From positions 494,042,453-494,106,452 of the forward strand of contig CM060923.1 in the NCBI GenBank assembly GCA_030737875.1: DNA of 64,000 bases. The letters are read 5' to 3'. The stretch is from Allium sativum. Taxonomy: Eukaryota; Streptophyta; Magnoliopsida; Asparagales; Amaryllidaceae. The position numbers were made by a program, and so were the translations under genes. Positions 13,029-24,796 of the stretch are shown one piece after another. The notes beneath the pieces are model-generated. The model had not been told where the DNA came from. It saw nothing but the letters and a program-made list of their open reading frames with translations, and searched no databases. Numbering within the stretch: position 1 is the stretch's first letter; every line of letters starts with the position of its first letter.

Positions 13029-16000
13029 AAAGTACGTCTTATCGAAGATGAGGCGTGCTTTGGACATGTCGAGCTGAATATTTCTAGAAAGTTATCCGTC
13101 CTTGAGAAGGCTTTATCAAATTGTTGCACTGCTTCCATGGGTGCTAGTTAGTACAGATTCTATGGAAGTAGTAGTCGGAATGATCAAGTAACTGCTTAAG
13201 CCTCGTCGGATCAAGAGGTCTAATTCCTTCATCATAAGTCATGTAGGATTGTTGGCTCCAGTGTGAGATCGTACATACACGGGTCGTTGCCAAACGACGT
13301 TTTTTCCTATGCAAGTCAAGTGTGTTACCGAGTCAGGCTTTTTTTATGTATAAGTCAATGTATGAACTTAGCCATCCAAATCATGGGGTAGTATAAGAAT
13401 CTTCGGGATCAGAGCTAGCATCTAGGCTGTTGGGATAGACCACATCAGAATTGGTACACAATCTTTCATTTGCGCTCGTCTTGGGACTATCCCGACGTCG
13501 GGATAGTAATCAGATCATATTAAAAGAAATCAATGATTGTTTCAGGTCTTTCTCATAGTCTCGTGATCACATACAAATCAGCAAGGGACATCGTTGAAAT
13601 CATATAAACCAGTGCTCGTAAGATCCTTACAAACGTAAGTTAGTTGAAGAATTCTCCACATTCTCCATTTGATGTAGCTGTAGATCAAGTCTTTGAAGTC
13701 ATGTTTGATCCGTTAGTGGGCTTTCTTGAGCGGTCAAGACGAATCATGTCATATTCCAGAGACATAGTTTATGTGTTCTGAATTATGCACAAAGTCGGGG
13801 TCATATTCAAATTCATTACGCGAGTTGAAGCTCGTGCTCCTAATGTCAGTGGAGGACAAACGAAGTCAGCGTTTATGCCCCTAGCATCGGTGGGGGTTGG
13901 ACTAGGTCAATCAGACATCTAGTCTTCTATCCATTTCACTTTTCATTATCGCATCGGGTTAGAACTGTAGGTTCGACAATCTTAGCCGACCTAAGTCGTT
14001 CTATACTCTTTCTCAAGTCAACAAGAGTTGAAGTTGTACACATGAATGGTTGAACCATGTTCGCTTTGGTGTCATCTCATCTCTTTAGTCAGAAAGTGAG
14101 GATTGCCTTATCGAGTGCCAGCGAACTCATATACTCTACTCGCATCAGCCACAGGGTTGAGTAAGCTCATCAATCATGCAAGCAAGGAACGTTGTTAGAG
14201 AGTTACTCAAGCTCCTTTGTTTCATGATTTGGCATAATCCGAAATAGCCACATAGTCTTGTTGAGTCTATCTCTCACGGTTGGTTCCATTAAGCTTGACA
14301 ATCAAGATAGCGGGCCCGATTAATGACATTGGTCTTTTTCGAAATTGTTTTGTTAGTCTTTCCTAGGGCTTTTCTTTTGCCTTTATCATTTCAAGAATCA
14401 GATGGTGATCCATTTTGTCGTGAAGACATTGAAATCATCCATTTCAACATTAGCACCTTCTTGTTGCATGAATCTGTCTATCTCAAGATAGGATTTTCCA
14501 ACGTTTCTAGGAAAATCTCATGGTAGAGAGATACCGAGGTTTGTTTTAGAGGTGAATCCGCCAAGTCCTCTTGGTGGGTCCCGTTGTAGAGAGATTTTGA
14601 AGTTTGAGATATCCAGAATACCGAATACTGCTGCAATCAACACCATATATGGTCTAGGTCGATTTCCGATGCCATTGCGGCGTTGAATCTTTCGAGGAAC
14701 GCATGCAGGGTCTCGCCGGAGTTCTGTTGAAGCATCAATTAATGTTGGCAATCTGGCCCTCGTCTTTGAGAAGTTTTCGCCAATTGTCCAATTTAGCGCG
14801 AGTGCCCCCGGTATGAAGTCTTGAAGTGGGTGGAAGTCAGTCTCTGGCTTCTTGGTTGCGCATATGTAATAGCCGTCAATCAGGCTTTTGTCTTATACTT
14901 CTGGATGGTGATCCGCTACTCGGATGTATGCAAGTTGTTCTTGAGGATCCATTCTTCTGGTTATAGTCTGGGATCTTGCGGAACTCCGATAATAGTAAAT
15001 GTGCCTAATGTTGGCGGATAGTCAAATTATGTTGCTCGATGCTCATATCCCGTACTCCCCGTCCACGGGGATTTTACTAAATCGTAATCATCAAATCCAT
15101 GTATTCTCTGAATTCATACTCCCTCATCAAGCTGTGAGTTAGAGTTTAATACAAAATGATTTGTTCGTGTCTAGCTCATGTTAGTCTTTGGTCTCCCATC
15201 CAAGCTCTGAGGTTCAGAGTCGGGTGGCGATAAAGTCAGATTATAGCTGTCTCAAATGCTCTCGTTTGCCCCCTACATGGGAAGCCTCATGTTGAGGTTG
15301 AGATGGATTTTCAACATTCATCTGAATTGGAGCAGAAGTTGGTCGGGCTCCGTTTAAGTTTTCAGTGGCTCTTGCATATCCATCGTTTTCATCCAAAATG
15401 TTATGGTCATAGTTGCATGCTACAAATGCCTAGGAAGAGGTTGGTTGCATCTTGTTTCGTTAAAGACAACTATGCCAACTTGTCCTAGGGTCTCATATGA
15501 TCTGTACCACGGAGCAGGGAGTGTTTGAGCCAAGTTCTTGTCGCTTGAATTCCCACGGTGCTCACTCCTGCGAGTAAATCATAGTTTCTTGGCCTTCCAT
15601 CTATCCAAGTAAATAAGTTATCCATCATTTTTCGTCGTTTCTGGAGAAGTTCGTCTTGCCAAGTATCTGGTTCTCAATTCAGCAATGGCACCATCCATTT
15701 CATATCTAGTCTGACTTGCTGAGGGGTCATCGCAAGAAGAAATCTGCTGGCTTTCTTCGTTCCTAGCGCCTTCTGCACCAACATCCTCGAATGGAAGAAA
15801 TTTCTATCTTCTTTCTTCTTATCCCTTGAGTCGGAGTATCAAGCAATTCACTTCCTCATAATCCCGAAGTCAAAGTAATAGCATGCCCCCTCATCCGGGG
15901 TGTTTCAATCGAGAAATCGGTCGAGACTATCAAATGGACTTTCACTCTGCATCCGTTCAGTGGTCCTCAAGTGGCCTCCAATCCAGGGGTAATGGCATAA

Positions 16001-16789
16001 GACAGGTGGTGGTTAGATCACGTCCTTTTCAAATATAGACGAAGGGAGGCGTATTCTTGATAGTCAGGGAAATCTTCAATCCATAGAAATCCTAAATGCC
16101 ATGACTATATCAGATCGTATTAAGACCGGAAAATCGACGATCACTAATTAAGGTCGGGTAGAAATCCAAGAATCCCAGGGCTTCGCCGGGTCCTTCCCAG
16201 CCACGAGTATTAAGTCTCATGACATGTCATTGAATAATTCACTCTCAAGGCCACTTTTGGATTTCCGCCATGAGTTACGTAGGATGCTTATCATTAGGAA
16301 TCAACATCAGCCTTCTGGACATGGCTCTTTATTTGTTTTCTACTAGCCTGTTGTTGTTGCGAGTGCGGGCCTCACGTCCTTGACGAGTTATCCTTTGTAA
16401 ATCTGCAATCAGCAAACAAAGTGGTATTCCAACAATATCATACGTTTGCACGTTTGTTAAATATTTCAATCAAATATATTTGTAGTCGGAGCATTACTAC
16501 ACTGAGTAGTAAGCAATAAATCACATCACAAATCAGATAAGGGTTTCAATTCGGTATCCCTGCAAATCATAATCCCTACAAATAAAAAGCATATCATATA
16601 GCAGCCATCGTAGAGGTGTGATGTGTGTGTACGCCCCAATCAATAGTGAATAAAGTGCCTGGCCAGGGCTTGTTTGGGATTGATTAGGATCGATAGTGTA
16701 TTTCCCCCCATGTCTAGAAATAAGGGGTTCGGGCTTAGCTTTCATTCTTGCCCCCTATCTTGCAGCGGGGTAGGAGCCCTTCCATGGCA
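13029..16789. other. E1 internal, unresolved decayed region
   Basis: About 3.8 kb lies between the PPT and the stem-loop array. The first ~50 bases align with E2 just inside its left LTR (GCGTGCTTTGGACATG versus GCATGCTTTGACTGCC). By position the rest corresponds to E2's antisense gene, but I could not align it and no open frame exceeds about 80 codons. Short frames at 14323-14526, 14821-15021 and 15303-15488 show no recognisable domain. Confidence 0.4.
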
Positions 16790-17050
16790 TTTAATCGCAA
16801 TGCCTTTATACTATCCTGTCGTATGCCCAGGATAGAGTTCGAACTCAGCTTTCAGTCTGCCCCCCAATCCTTCAGTGGGGTAGGAGTTCATTTGCAGCGC
16901 TCAGTCCTTGGCGCCTTTATACTCTCCCATCGAATACCAAGGGTAGAGTGGAATCAAGGCGGTCTTTTAATCGTGGTGCACCATCACGCCTTGGGGACAT
17001 CGTCTTCCCGTCCTTTATACTCTCTCTCGAATCATGAGAGTTAGAATTAA
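16790..17050. repeat. E1 stem-loop array (three units)
   Basis: Three imperfect repeats each begin with CCTTTATACT and fold into a hairpin: 16810-16838 (ACTATCCTG with CAGGATAGAGT), 16921-16949 (ACTCTCCC with GGGTAGAGT) and 17019-17047 (ACTCTCTCTC with GAGAGTTAGAAT). The outer ACT/AGT pairs are nearly constant while inner stem bases change on both sides together. A linker CAGCGCTCAGTC is shared with the corresponding array in E2 (48915-49219). Confidence 0.7.
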
Positions 17051-18469
17051 TCAGGCGAACGTTCATGTCACTCGCCCCGGCTTTCCTTCTGCACTCTAAT
17101 TCCAAGAGTGGGATTCTGTCGGCTCGAGTTTCGTTCTCGAACTCGATTTTAATCCATACTTCCCACTTCGCTCTGGCGGATGTACATTATCGAGAAAGTG
17201 GTCGGGCCACATTTACCGAATCTTTGCGTTCCTCCATTCAATCAATGAGAGGATTAATTAGCACAAACTTCAGGTACCTGCATCAATCATGTCGCACGAG
17301 TTAGTCATGTCAATAATTCAGGAAGCGTGTAAAAGTAGATCGCATAATTGAAAAGTAAGCATATCAAGGGGCGGTGCTGCCTCCTTTATTCGGATTCATG
17401 TAATCTGGTGGCGTCGTGCATAAGACTGAGCCATGTAGGCGGTTGAATTGCATCTATCTGAAATTGGATTCCAACTTTGAAATGCAAAAGTCAATGCATA
17501 ATTATCTTTATGTCTACCACATATGAGCCAAGGAGTGGATGGTCATCTCGGATCCGCCTTGAGCTATACAACTTCTTTCAGGCGGAGGGCGTGGCTTTGT
17601 AAACGAGCTATTCAGTCAAGCTCGTCATGGTATTGTTCCATAACTATCAGTAGCTCATAAAGGATGCAAATGTAAGTGTCATGGTTAAAGAGTAGTCCTG
17701 TTAAAGGAATGAATATGATTCTTTGTGAAAATGGCATTGCATGCTATCTACAGGTCCATTTTGCCTCACCCAATCTCTGCCAGGGGATGGCTTTATTGTA
17801 GTCTTGGAGTGACAAAGGCAATTAGGTAAATACTATAAGCGAATGACGAGGTCGTGTCTCCTCTGAATCGCCTTTTTGCCCCCATGCTAAGGGCAAGGGT
17901 TGAATGTAAGGGAGTCATGTATGTATTGTTAATGGTATCATATCATCACTTTGGTGTTAGGACAGTAATTGGCAGGAGAATAATGGATCCATGCTCATAG
18001 AAGCTTTTGTGCTTTCCATCCTAGGAAATAGGATATGGCTGTTAGGGGGATAGTTATATCTCATCCATCCGCATATATGCCTTCAATCCCAGGTCGGGAA
18101 TAAGATCTAATGGACAGATAATCAATCAGCATCCAGGCTTAAGTGCTCTAAACTTTTAACTCGTCAATTTTCGGGCAAGGCTAAGGCAGTCCATCATGCA
18201 TGCCTATTATGTATCAGCTTTGAATTAGATGATGTAATCATGAGCAATCGACGTTCGAATCTCCGGTTGCACCCAATGTTTGGGACACGAGTTACTTGAC
18301 TAATCCTCAATGAAGGGAGTGAAATTGTAAATCTTCATTTTCTAACTCCAAAACGTCGTTTGTCAAAAGTTTCATTCGCATTCATCTCCCATCTAGCGGG
18401 AGGCTGATTAGTGATTTTATCCAATCATCTAGGGCGGTGAATTCAGCAATGAGGCTCATTGGTGTCTAT
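17051..18469. other. E1 internal, no recognisable feature
   Basis: About 1.4 kb without a supported gene or repeat. By position it should correspond to the pol 3' half (integrase) of E2, but decay is too great for me to align it by eye. Confidence 0.35.
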
Positions 18470-18960
18470 CTTGGGACAACCTTCCAAGGGAAATAAGCGT
18501 TGTCGCCTTGCATGTTATATCTCGAGGCATAAAGAGCGATGGCATACCTTTCACTTCTCCTTGTTAAGTGCATTCCGTGCTGCAGGAAGTTCATCATGGG
18601 GTTGTCTATGACTCTCTTCTAAGTTGTCAGAACTGTCTAGCTTGGCCGGATTATTGACCTTCTGATTTTCCGTTCGTAGGACGTAAGATATGCTGTAACG
18701 TTCCAATCCATCCAATAGCTCTTCTACCTATTCTAGGTAAGCTATGAGTTATAATCCCTTCCTTTGGAATTTCCTTCGAATCAATACATCTCCAACGCTA
18801 GGTCGTCGATCATTCATTGCACCGTCGGTATACAGTAACAAGTGCTTGTATTCATTTTTCGTTTTGAAGGGCCATCTTCTTCATCTAACACATCCTCTTC
18901 GGGAATGGTAAATTCAGCGAAGGATTCGGCTAATGTTTGGGGATTGAGCAGTAGACACTA
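18470..18960 (-). pseudogene. E1 pol remnant: integrase N-terminal edge and archaeal-type RNase H, no reverse transcriptase
   Basis: On the minus strand this aligns piecewise with E2 pol. 18620-18730 matches 50855-50960 (shared blocks near CAATAGCTCTTCTACC and GGTAAGCTATGAGT). 18795-18840 matches about 51185-51240, and 18895-18940 matches 51290-51335 (GGAATGGTAAATTCAGCG). 18490-18560 resembles the sequence just before the integrase zinc-binding region. About 180 bases inside RNase H and everything from RNase H to reverse transcriptase are missing. No frame is open. The element cannot make its own enzymes. Confidence 0.6.
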
Positions 18961-18995
18961 GGGTGCAATGTAGGCTCTGAATTCTGCTGGAGTTG
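18940..18995 (-). pseudogene. E1 protease scrap fused to pol remnant
   Basis: The sequence AGGCTCTGAATTCTGCTGGAG and its left neighbour correspond to E2 at about 53018-53060, the C-terminal part of protease (encoding the region of the E2 motif FLGRPALAEF). It directly abuts the RNase H scrap, marking an internal deletion of about 2 kb relative to E2. Confidence 0.5.
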
Positions 18996-20576
18996 GTCGG
19001 TCTAGACCTTGATCAGATAAACTTGAGTATGATAGCATAGCTTGCGAGACTTTAAGTAATATTCATGCGTTATGTCACAATGCAAATAAGAAGTAGAGAG
19101 CTAATGGTTGATTCATATTTTCTTTAATCTCGAGCTCTCATCATTTGACCAAGGTCGTATGGTGGTTGGTGAGCAGTCAAGTTGTTATAATTCTGGAAAG
19201 GATCCATAGGTCCAATCGTGGCGTGTGGTGGTTAAAATAGTACCTAACTCTGGGCACCAAAGTATGTTGACTTAACCCTTATTCAAGGGAAATCAGTCTT
19301 CCTCGATGTAGTTGACAACAAACGACAATGGCAAAGGTTCGCCAAGTTCTTCGAAAGGTGAACCGCAGAACATATTTCATTCATCACATCATACAATTGA
19401 AGAGTAGCTTTGGGATGTTGAGATCCTTAGATGCTTTCTGGTATCCCCTTATTGAAAATCATGGTCACTAAGATCATAGGAATTACCTTCGGAGTAGTGC
19501 TCGGACAGTTCCATATAACCATCATTCGATGCCCCGCTGATTGGACAAGTTCAGGTCGCATAAATAAGATGGTAACTACTCGTTAGCGAGTAACATCGGT
19601 TGCATCGGTGAAATATATACACCATCAGAACTAAGGAAAAGGAAGGTGCTATGAGACAATTATTATCTTGTACACTGTCCTTGATAACAAGCCAGATCTG
19701 ATCGATAGCTCCTCAAATTGGCTTACTGATGCAAATAAGTGTCATGGCCCTGGGAAGAATCCCAGTCGTTGCCAACTTGTTGTGATATTCTCAAACCATC
19801 CGTCTAATCTTCATTGACAAGCTTTGATAACTTCTGTTAGCTAAAATGTATGCCGAGCCGAAGGCGAGCCGTGTTCCGAGCCGAAGGCGAGGCCGTGCTC
19901 CGAGCCGAAGGCGAGGCCGTCAGCGGGTCCGGGGCCCCACAGTCCCGGCGGAGATGATGCCTTTTCTGAAATGATCAGAAAAATGTACTTTTCCCAAAAA
20001 ACAGCTGTTTCGAGTCGGTTCGGATCATACCTTCAAGTAGCGGTTCGGAGACGTCTTTACGTTGGGTCAGATCAGACTAGCTCCTCCGAACCGGATCAGA
20101 GCATCATCATATGCTCGGTTCGGGTGCCATTCCGAGATGGAATTGGATTTACTTCGCTCCGGCCATGTAAGTATGCCATGTAGTCTTCATACGTTGAGCG
20201 GGTCGGATTTGGGTACCCCGAACCGATTCGAACTATCATCCGATCCGGGACTCCTAGTGTAACATAAAACATAATGCCTTCTCCGATCCGAATGCCTATC
20301 TTCCATCTGAACCAATCCGCTACTATCCATCCTACCCGAAGTCTTCTACTGTCTCCGATCCGAATGCTTCGCCTGAACAGGAAACATATTCGATCTGATT
20401 CAAATGGTTTCCTGGACTCCACTCCTGGACTTTGGCGACTGTTGCTGGACGAAGTGGAGCCGATTTCACGTCTAGTGATCTCCACGATTGCAAATATAGT
20501 TTCATAGGATTTCCTCATCGAACTTGGTGATCCGATAGTAGACTGGAGAATCATTATATGCTGAGAATCTTCAGTT
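18996..20576 (-). other. E1 gag-side region, decayed
   Basis: By position this should hold gag. I could not align a convincing gag domain. The longest minus-strand open frame (20096-20674, 192 codons) runs into the LTR and is arginine/serine/isoleucine-rich because it reads GATCCG-type repeats, so I do not call it a gene. The segment 20030-20400 is dense in CCGATCCGAA motifs, like E2's gag 5' end and LTRs. Confidence 0.4.
19851..19930. repeat. GC-rich 24-26-bp minisatellite
   Basis: Three tandem units of CCGAGCCGAAGGCGAG followed by CCGTG(T/C)T lie in E1's gag-side region. They are much more GC-rich than their surroundings. No function is evident. Confidence 0.65.
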
Positions 20577-20595
20577 CTCAGTGAAAGCACCAAAA
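20577..20595 (-). other. E1 primer-binding site
   Basis: On the element strand the bases next to the LTR read TTTTGGTGCTTTCACTGAG, so the primer match would begin at TGGTGCTTTCA three bases after... the LTR end. It is identical in E2 (55714-55732). It is not the initiator-Met sequence used by families A and B; I do not assign the tRNA. Confidence 0.7.
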
Positions 20596-21309
20596 TGTTA
20601 GACCAAAAAATGGTCCTAACACCCAATTGATCATATTTTGCAGAGAATAATGAGGAATCATGAACTAAAAACAAGAAAAATCAATCAACACATGAGATTT
20701 ATTGTGGTTCGGCATTAATGAGCCTACGTCAACTTCATAGTTTCTCATTTCATTGACAAATTACAATTACAAGGAATTCAATCACTCGAATACAATGAAT
20801 TATTCTCTCTGAATTCATTAATTTTTATTGGAGAAGAAGGTAATTGTTAATTGAGAAATTCGGCCATGGATGCCATTAATGAATTAAGTGTCAGAACCTT
20901 CCTCAAATGATGCACTGTATGTTTATTTATAGGTGTAAAATCGGTTGGGATGTGTGGCCACGTGGCAACATCATGGAGGACTTCGAAAATGATGGAGAAA
21001 GTGGGGAGTGTGGCTTCATTCGTGGGGCAACATGTGTACAGCAGTCCGGATTAATAGGCTTGAGAATAGGTCAACTTTGTATTGTGCAGGGATGCTTCAT
21101 GCAGTTCGGTTAGGAGGTCTAGATCCGATCTGGACCGGTGATATTGTCCCCATCCGATTCGATCCGAACTATCCCATCCGATCCGATCCGAGCTATCCAA
21201 TCGATCCGACCCGAGCTCTGGATTAGGGATGTATGAGAGCTTTAGCCTCTATCATATGTAACCCTGATCGTCTAGGTCTTTGGTGGCCTGGTCACAAAAT
21301 AGGCTAACA
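20596..21309 (-). repeat. E1 right LTR (its 5' LTR)
   Basis: 714 bp, about 96% identical to 12304-13017. On the minus strand CTATAAAT at 20925-20932 is the likely TATA box. Confidence 0.92.
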
Positions 21310-21314
21310 ATGGG
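21310..21314. other. E1 target-site duplication, right copy
   Basis: ATGGG, matching 12299-12303. Confidence 0.9.
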
Positions 21315-22765
21315 GATGCGAGGAAAGTGCCTCTGGTTTCGTTCAGACCCAGAACGAACTTGTAAATGGACTGTGTGTCTGACATTGGATTTTATTCTTT
21401 GTTGATTGATCTCTATTAAATATACATCTGTTTGGCAGCGGAGAATTTATTCTCTTGCTTAACGCCCTTCTCTGAGACGTACGAGCTCAGAGGTTGTATA
21501 TCGATGGACATCAGTCGCATGGCATGAATTGCCTTTGTGGCACGCCTAAGTGGCAATTGATCAAGGCTTCTGTTGAAAAGCAAAGTCTAATGGTTGATGA
21601 TCAAGCACGGCATGCGTGGCGCAGCTTTGTGTATAGCGTGAATTCGCGAGCCTCACACCTCGGTATGAGTTTAAAACGGGATAAGGACTGCATGGAGAGC
21701 ACGATGTTTCTTTCTAGCTAGTGGTGGTGTCAGTGCTTAAACTGGCTGACATTTATATACTTTTCACCTATGTGGTTGTTGGATGCGAGGCGCCTCGATT
21801 TTAGGTCTGTTAGGACCGGGAAACGTGTGTTCAGGAATTGCCAATCCTCAAACGTAAGAGAGGACCGGCCCTGAAGATCCAGGGGTTACCCAGAGTGTGT
21901 AGTCCCGAGGCATTTGCTAGAGTGTCTCGAATCGGAGAGGAGCTTGCCCCTTGCCTTGACTCATGACGGAAATCCAATTTCCAATACGTGATATTGCGGT
22001 TTTATTTGTAGAGCCTAGTATGGCGACATGATATATGGTACCCATGCCGTCTATGATTGATATTTATGATTGAAATTGTTTTGACACTATACACTTATAA
22101 TAGTATCAAATGATTTGTTTTAAACGTACCAAGCATGTTTGGCTATTATAAGGGAAAACCCTATCCTCCGGCTTGCGTTGCATTGTTTGATGGGACCTAG
22201 GTCTTATAATAGCTTCATTTTTCGAAAAAGCATTGCGTTGTTTATTCTATGCACTGGTATTCTTGGGAGAAAACCCGTTCCGTGTTATACGACGTGGTCC
22301 CTTGAATTACTCTCTTTTAAAGTAAAGTTTTAAGTAACTGTTTTAGTTCTCAAACCAGTCACATGACTGACTTGGAGTTTATTGTTTTAACCTAAACTCT
22401 GGGTGCCCCTATTTTCCACACGGGCAGCTAGTAGTTTTGGTTTTGCAGACTTATATTCGCATGATCCTGATTAACAGCCGGAACGATGCTCAGAAAGCTC
22501 TGTATCCGTGTATTACTTTCAGTTGTATTTTGTATTGTTTTTCCGCTGCTTTGTAATTTGTTGTAATCTCTGATATGTATCGAATGTATTTTGTTCATTT
22601 ATACTCTGTATATTCTTGTATTCTGATGGAATTGTTGTAATAAACAATGAAATGTTCTTCTGTTTGCGTTCCAATTTGTCCTGTTCTCAAAACGATCAGG
22701 GGTTTCGAACGGTCTTGGTCGGTTTAACGATCGATTCGGATCGAGCGAAATTCCTTACCGTTACA
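21315..22765 (+). repeat. A1 3' LTR, second part
   Basis: Continues the LTR after E1 and is collinear with 4448-5898. It ends ACCGTTACA. A possible poly(A) signal AATAAA lies in the final 150 bases (TTGTAATAAACAATG near 22634-22648). Confidence 0.92.
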
Positions 22766-24796
22766 CTAATGAGCACATTAAAATTAGTGCAGCTCTTATA
22801 TGAAAATAAAGGTTTTATACACTGTAAATTCAACCAAAAATCATCATCAACAAATGGAAGTTATTTGCATTCGAGCCAAAACCCAAGAACAAATTCAAAT
22901 AAACCCTAAACAAAATTTCAACTCAAACCATGAAAGTTGAGTTCAAACAGTAAAATTAGAAACATAAATCGGAGAACACATACCATTGATCAAGTTGATA
23001 TCCTCAATCCAAATAAAAAATTATTGAAAATCAAAATGGTTTTAAACAGTCTAAAAACTGAAATGGGAAAAACTTATATGCTCCTTCAAATAATCAACCA
23101 AAAAAGATGTATATACATATCTTCAGAGAGAGAGTTCATAAATTCATGCGCTAGAAAATCAACAAACAAAAAGTAACATTAAAACCCAAAAATATACAAA
23201 GTACATAGAATTAGAAGGAATTAACAAACACAAAATCTAAGTCATTATCAGCAAATTAAATGTAAATTTTAGAGTAGTAAAGTGAACCCGAATAAGAAAA
23301 TTCATACGAAAATTGATATCAAAGAATCCTCAATTATCAAAGCCATCAAACTTGCAAAGCATCACTCCGTGGAATGGGAAACCTGTAGTAAACGTAAAAG
23401 GAAGAGGAGTAAAATTAAGAGGAAATGAAAAATGAGTATGAATTATGCGTAGAACCAAATTAAGAAGAAGAGATCGTGGGAGATTGTGGAAAGGAATGGC
23501 ATATGGTTAAGAAATGTTGAAATATTCTATTTAAACTATAGAATTCCAATTAATTTAAAAGCATTAATTTCAACATTAAATTCTAAAATAAATTTTAATT
23601 TCTGAAAGGTAAAAAATAGTTGTATTCTAATTATACTAATTGAAACATATTAATAACTTTACAAAATTCAAGAGGTTATTTGGTACTAATCATTGAATAG
23701 AAAGGAAAGAAATCAGGGAAGATAATCGTAGGTATACACATATATGTATATGTTGATAGATTTTACACATTTAAACAATTAAAATTAAATACACAGAGGC
23801 AGCTATATCCGAATTTTATGAAACTAATTATGACATCTGCATTAGAAATGTTCTAGTATTCAAAAAGGGAAATATTTAAATTTAAAAAATATTTTATTTT
23901 CAAAGAATTTATGGATTCTAATTAAAATCTCGCAAATGAATGAAACTTGGGTATTTTACTATGATAAGCATGTAAATGGTTAAGAAATGTTGAAATATTC
24001 TATTTAAACTATAGAATTCCAATTAAAATTGTGCTCCTTTATTAGTTAATATGTTTCATATAATTAGTTTTTCATTCCTTAAATAAAATTATGCTCCTTT
24101 ATTAGTTAAATAAGTTAAGAGAAAGGAAAGGTTTCCTTCTCTGAATAAATTTAATAAGTAATCACCTTGCACAAATATGTATATAAGAGTATATTTGATA
24201 CAATCTAATTTATATACACATTTTACTATATTAAAAATTTATTTTTCAAACCAAATGCAATATTGCTTTTATTTAAACAAAACATAGAAAAGTTCTAAAT
24301 GAACCTATATTAATTAATAATTATATCGATATATGTTATGTTATTTTAATCTGTTTAGGATAACGTAAGTAACGTATATAAGATAAAATTTGAAACTAAT
24401 ATGATTTAAATAAATAAATAGATTAACGGTTAAATAATTTGAACCATTATATCAAACCTTTTAGACTTTTTTGTTGAATATTTATTTATGTATTTAATAT
24501 TTGCATGTGCTCGATTAGTTAGAATAATTATTCCTAATTTGTAACAATACGTGTAATTTTTTTAATATATTGTCATTCGTATGTAGTTTCAAATAATTTA
24601 AAAAACTACAATAAAAATAATATTTTTAATCAATTTTATAGCATTGCAAAGTTGGAATAATTAAAAATTAGTGGGAATAATTTAAGGTCGGACCAAAGGT
24701 TAGAATAATTAATGACCCTGATAAATATGGGCAATTTGGGTATTTTACGGTCGGACCAATTAGTAATCATTAAAGATTAGTGGGAATTATAATATA
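22766..24796. other. AT-rich flank of A1, no gene recognised
   Basis: No long open frame and no recognisable element end. A perfect 51-bp direct repeat occurs at 23503-23553 and 23976-24026 (both begin ATGGTTAAGAAATG). A shorter doublet containing GCTCCTTTATTAGTTAA is at about 24031 and 24091. Short frames at 22937-23176 and nearby have low-complexity composition. It may be old, unannotated transposon or intergenic sequence. Confidence 0.5.

Larger units (their letters stand above)
12304..21309 (-). mobile_element. E1: decayed Tat-type (Retand-like) Ty3/gypsy element nested in A1
   Basis: Two 714-bp direct repeats start TGTTAGACC and end GGCTAACA. They are flanked by ATGGG duplications (12299-12303 and 21310-21314), and removing the element restores continuity with the uninterrupted LTR at 4445. 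The primer-site complement lies inside the right LTR and the pyrimidine complement of a PPT inside the left one, so the element reads on the minus strand. LTR termini, PBS and PPT match E2. The LTRs differ at about 30 of 714 positions by eye count. Only scraps of integrase N-terminal region, archaeal-type RNase H and protease remain, at about 18480-18990. Confidence 0.9.
1..22765 (+). mobile_element. A1: non-autonomous LTR retrotransposon with giant (~6.8 kb) LTRs, 5' end cut by window edge
   Basis: Window base 1 matches base 7855, and the two copies stay collinear until the left one stops at 5898 (ending GTTACA) and the right one at 22765 (also GTTACA). The right copy starts at 6971 with TGTAATAACCC directly after a polypurine tract. 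A TGGTATCAGAGC primer site follows the left copy. These are LTRs of one + strand element. LTR length is about 6.78 kb (5333 + 1451 bp in the right copy after removing the nested E1); the internal region is only 1072 bp. A 480-bp sample of the LTR pair differs at about 18 positions. There is no gag or pol, so the element must have moved in trans. The right flank CTAAT (22766-22770) should be the target duplication; its partner lies left of the window. Confidence 0.88.

Noticed and set aside
20096..20674. 192-codon minus-strand open frame in E1
   Set aside because: It crosses from the internal region into the LTR and reads GATCCG-type repeats. No similarity to E2 Gag at the protein level.
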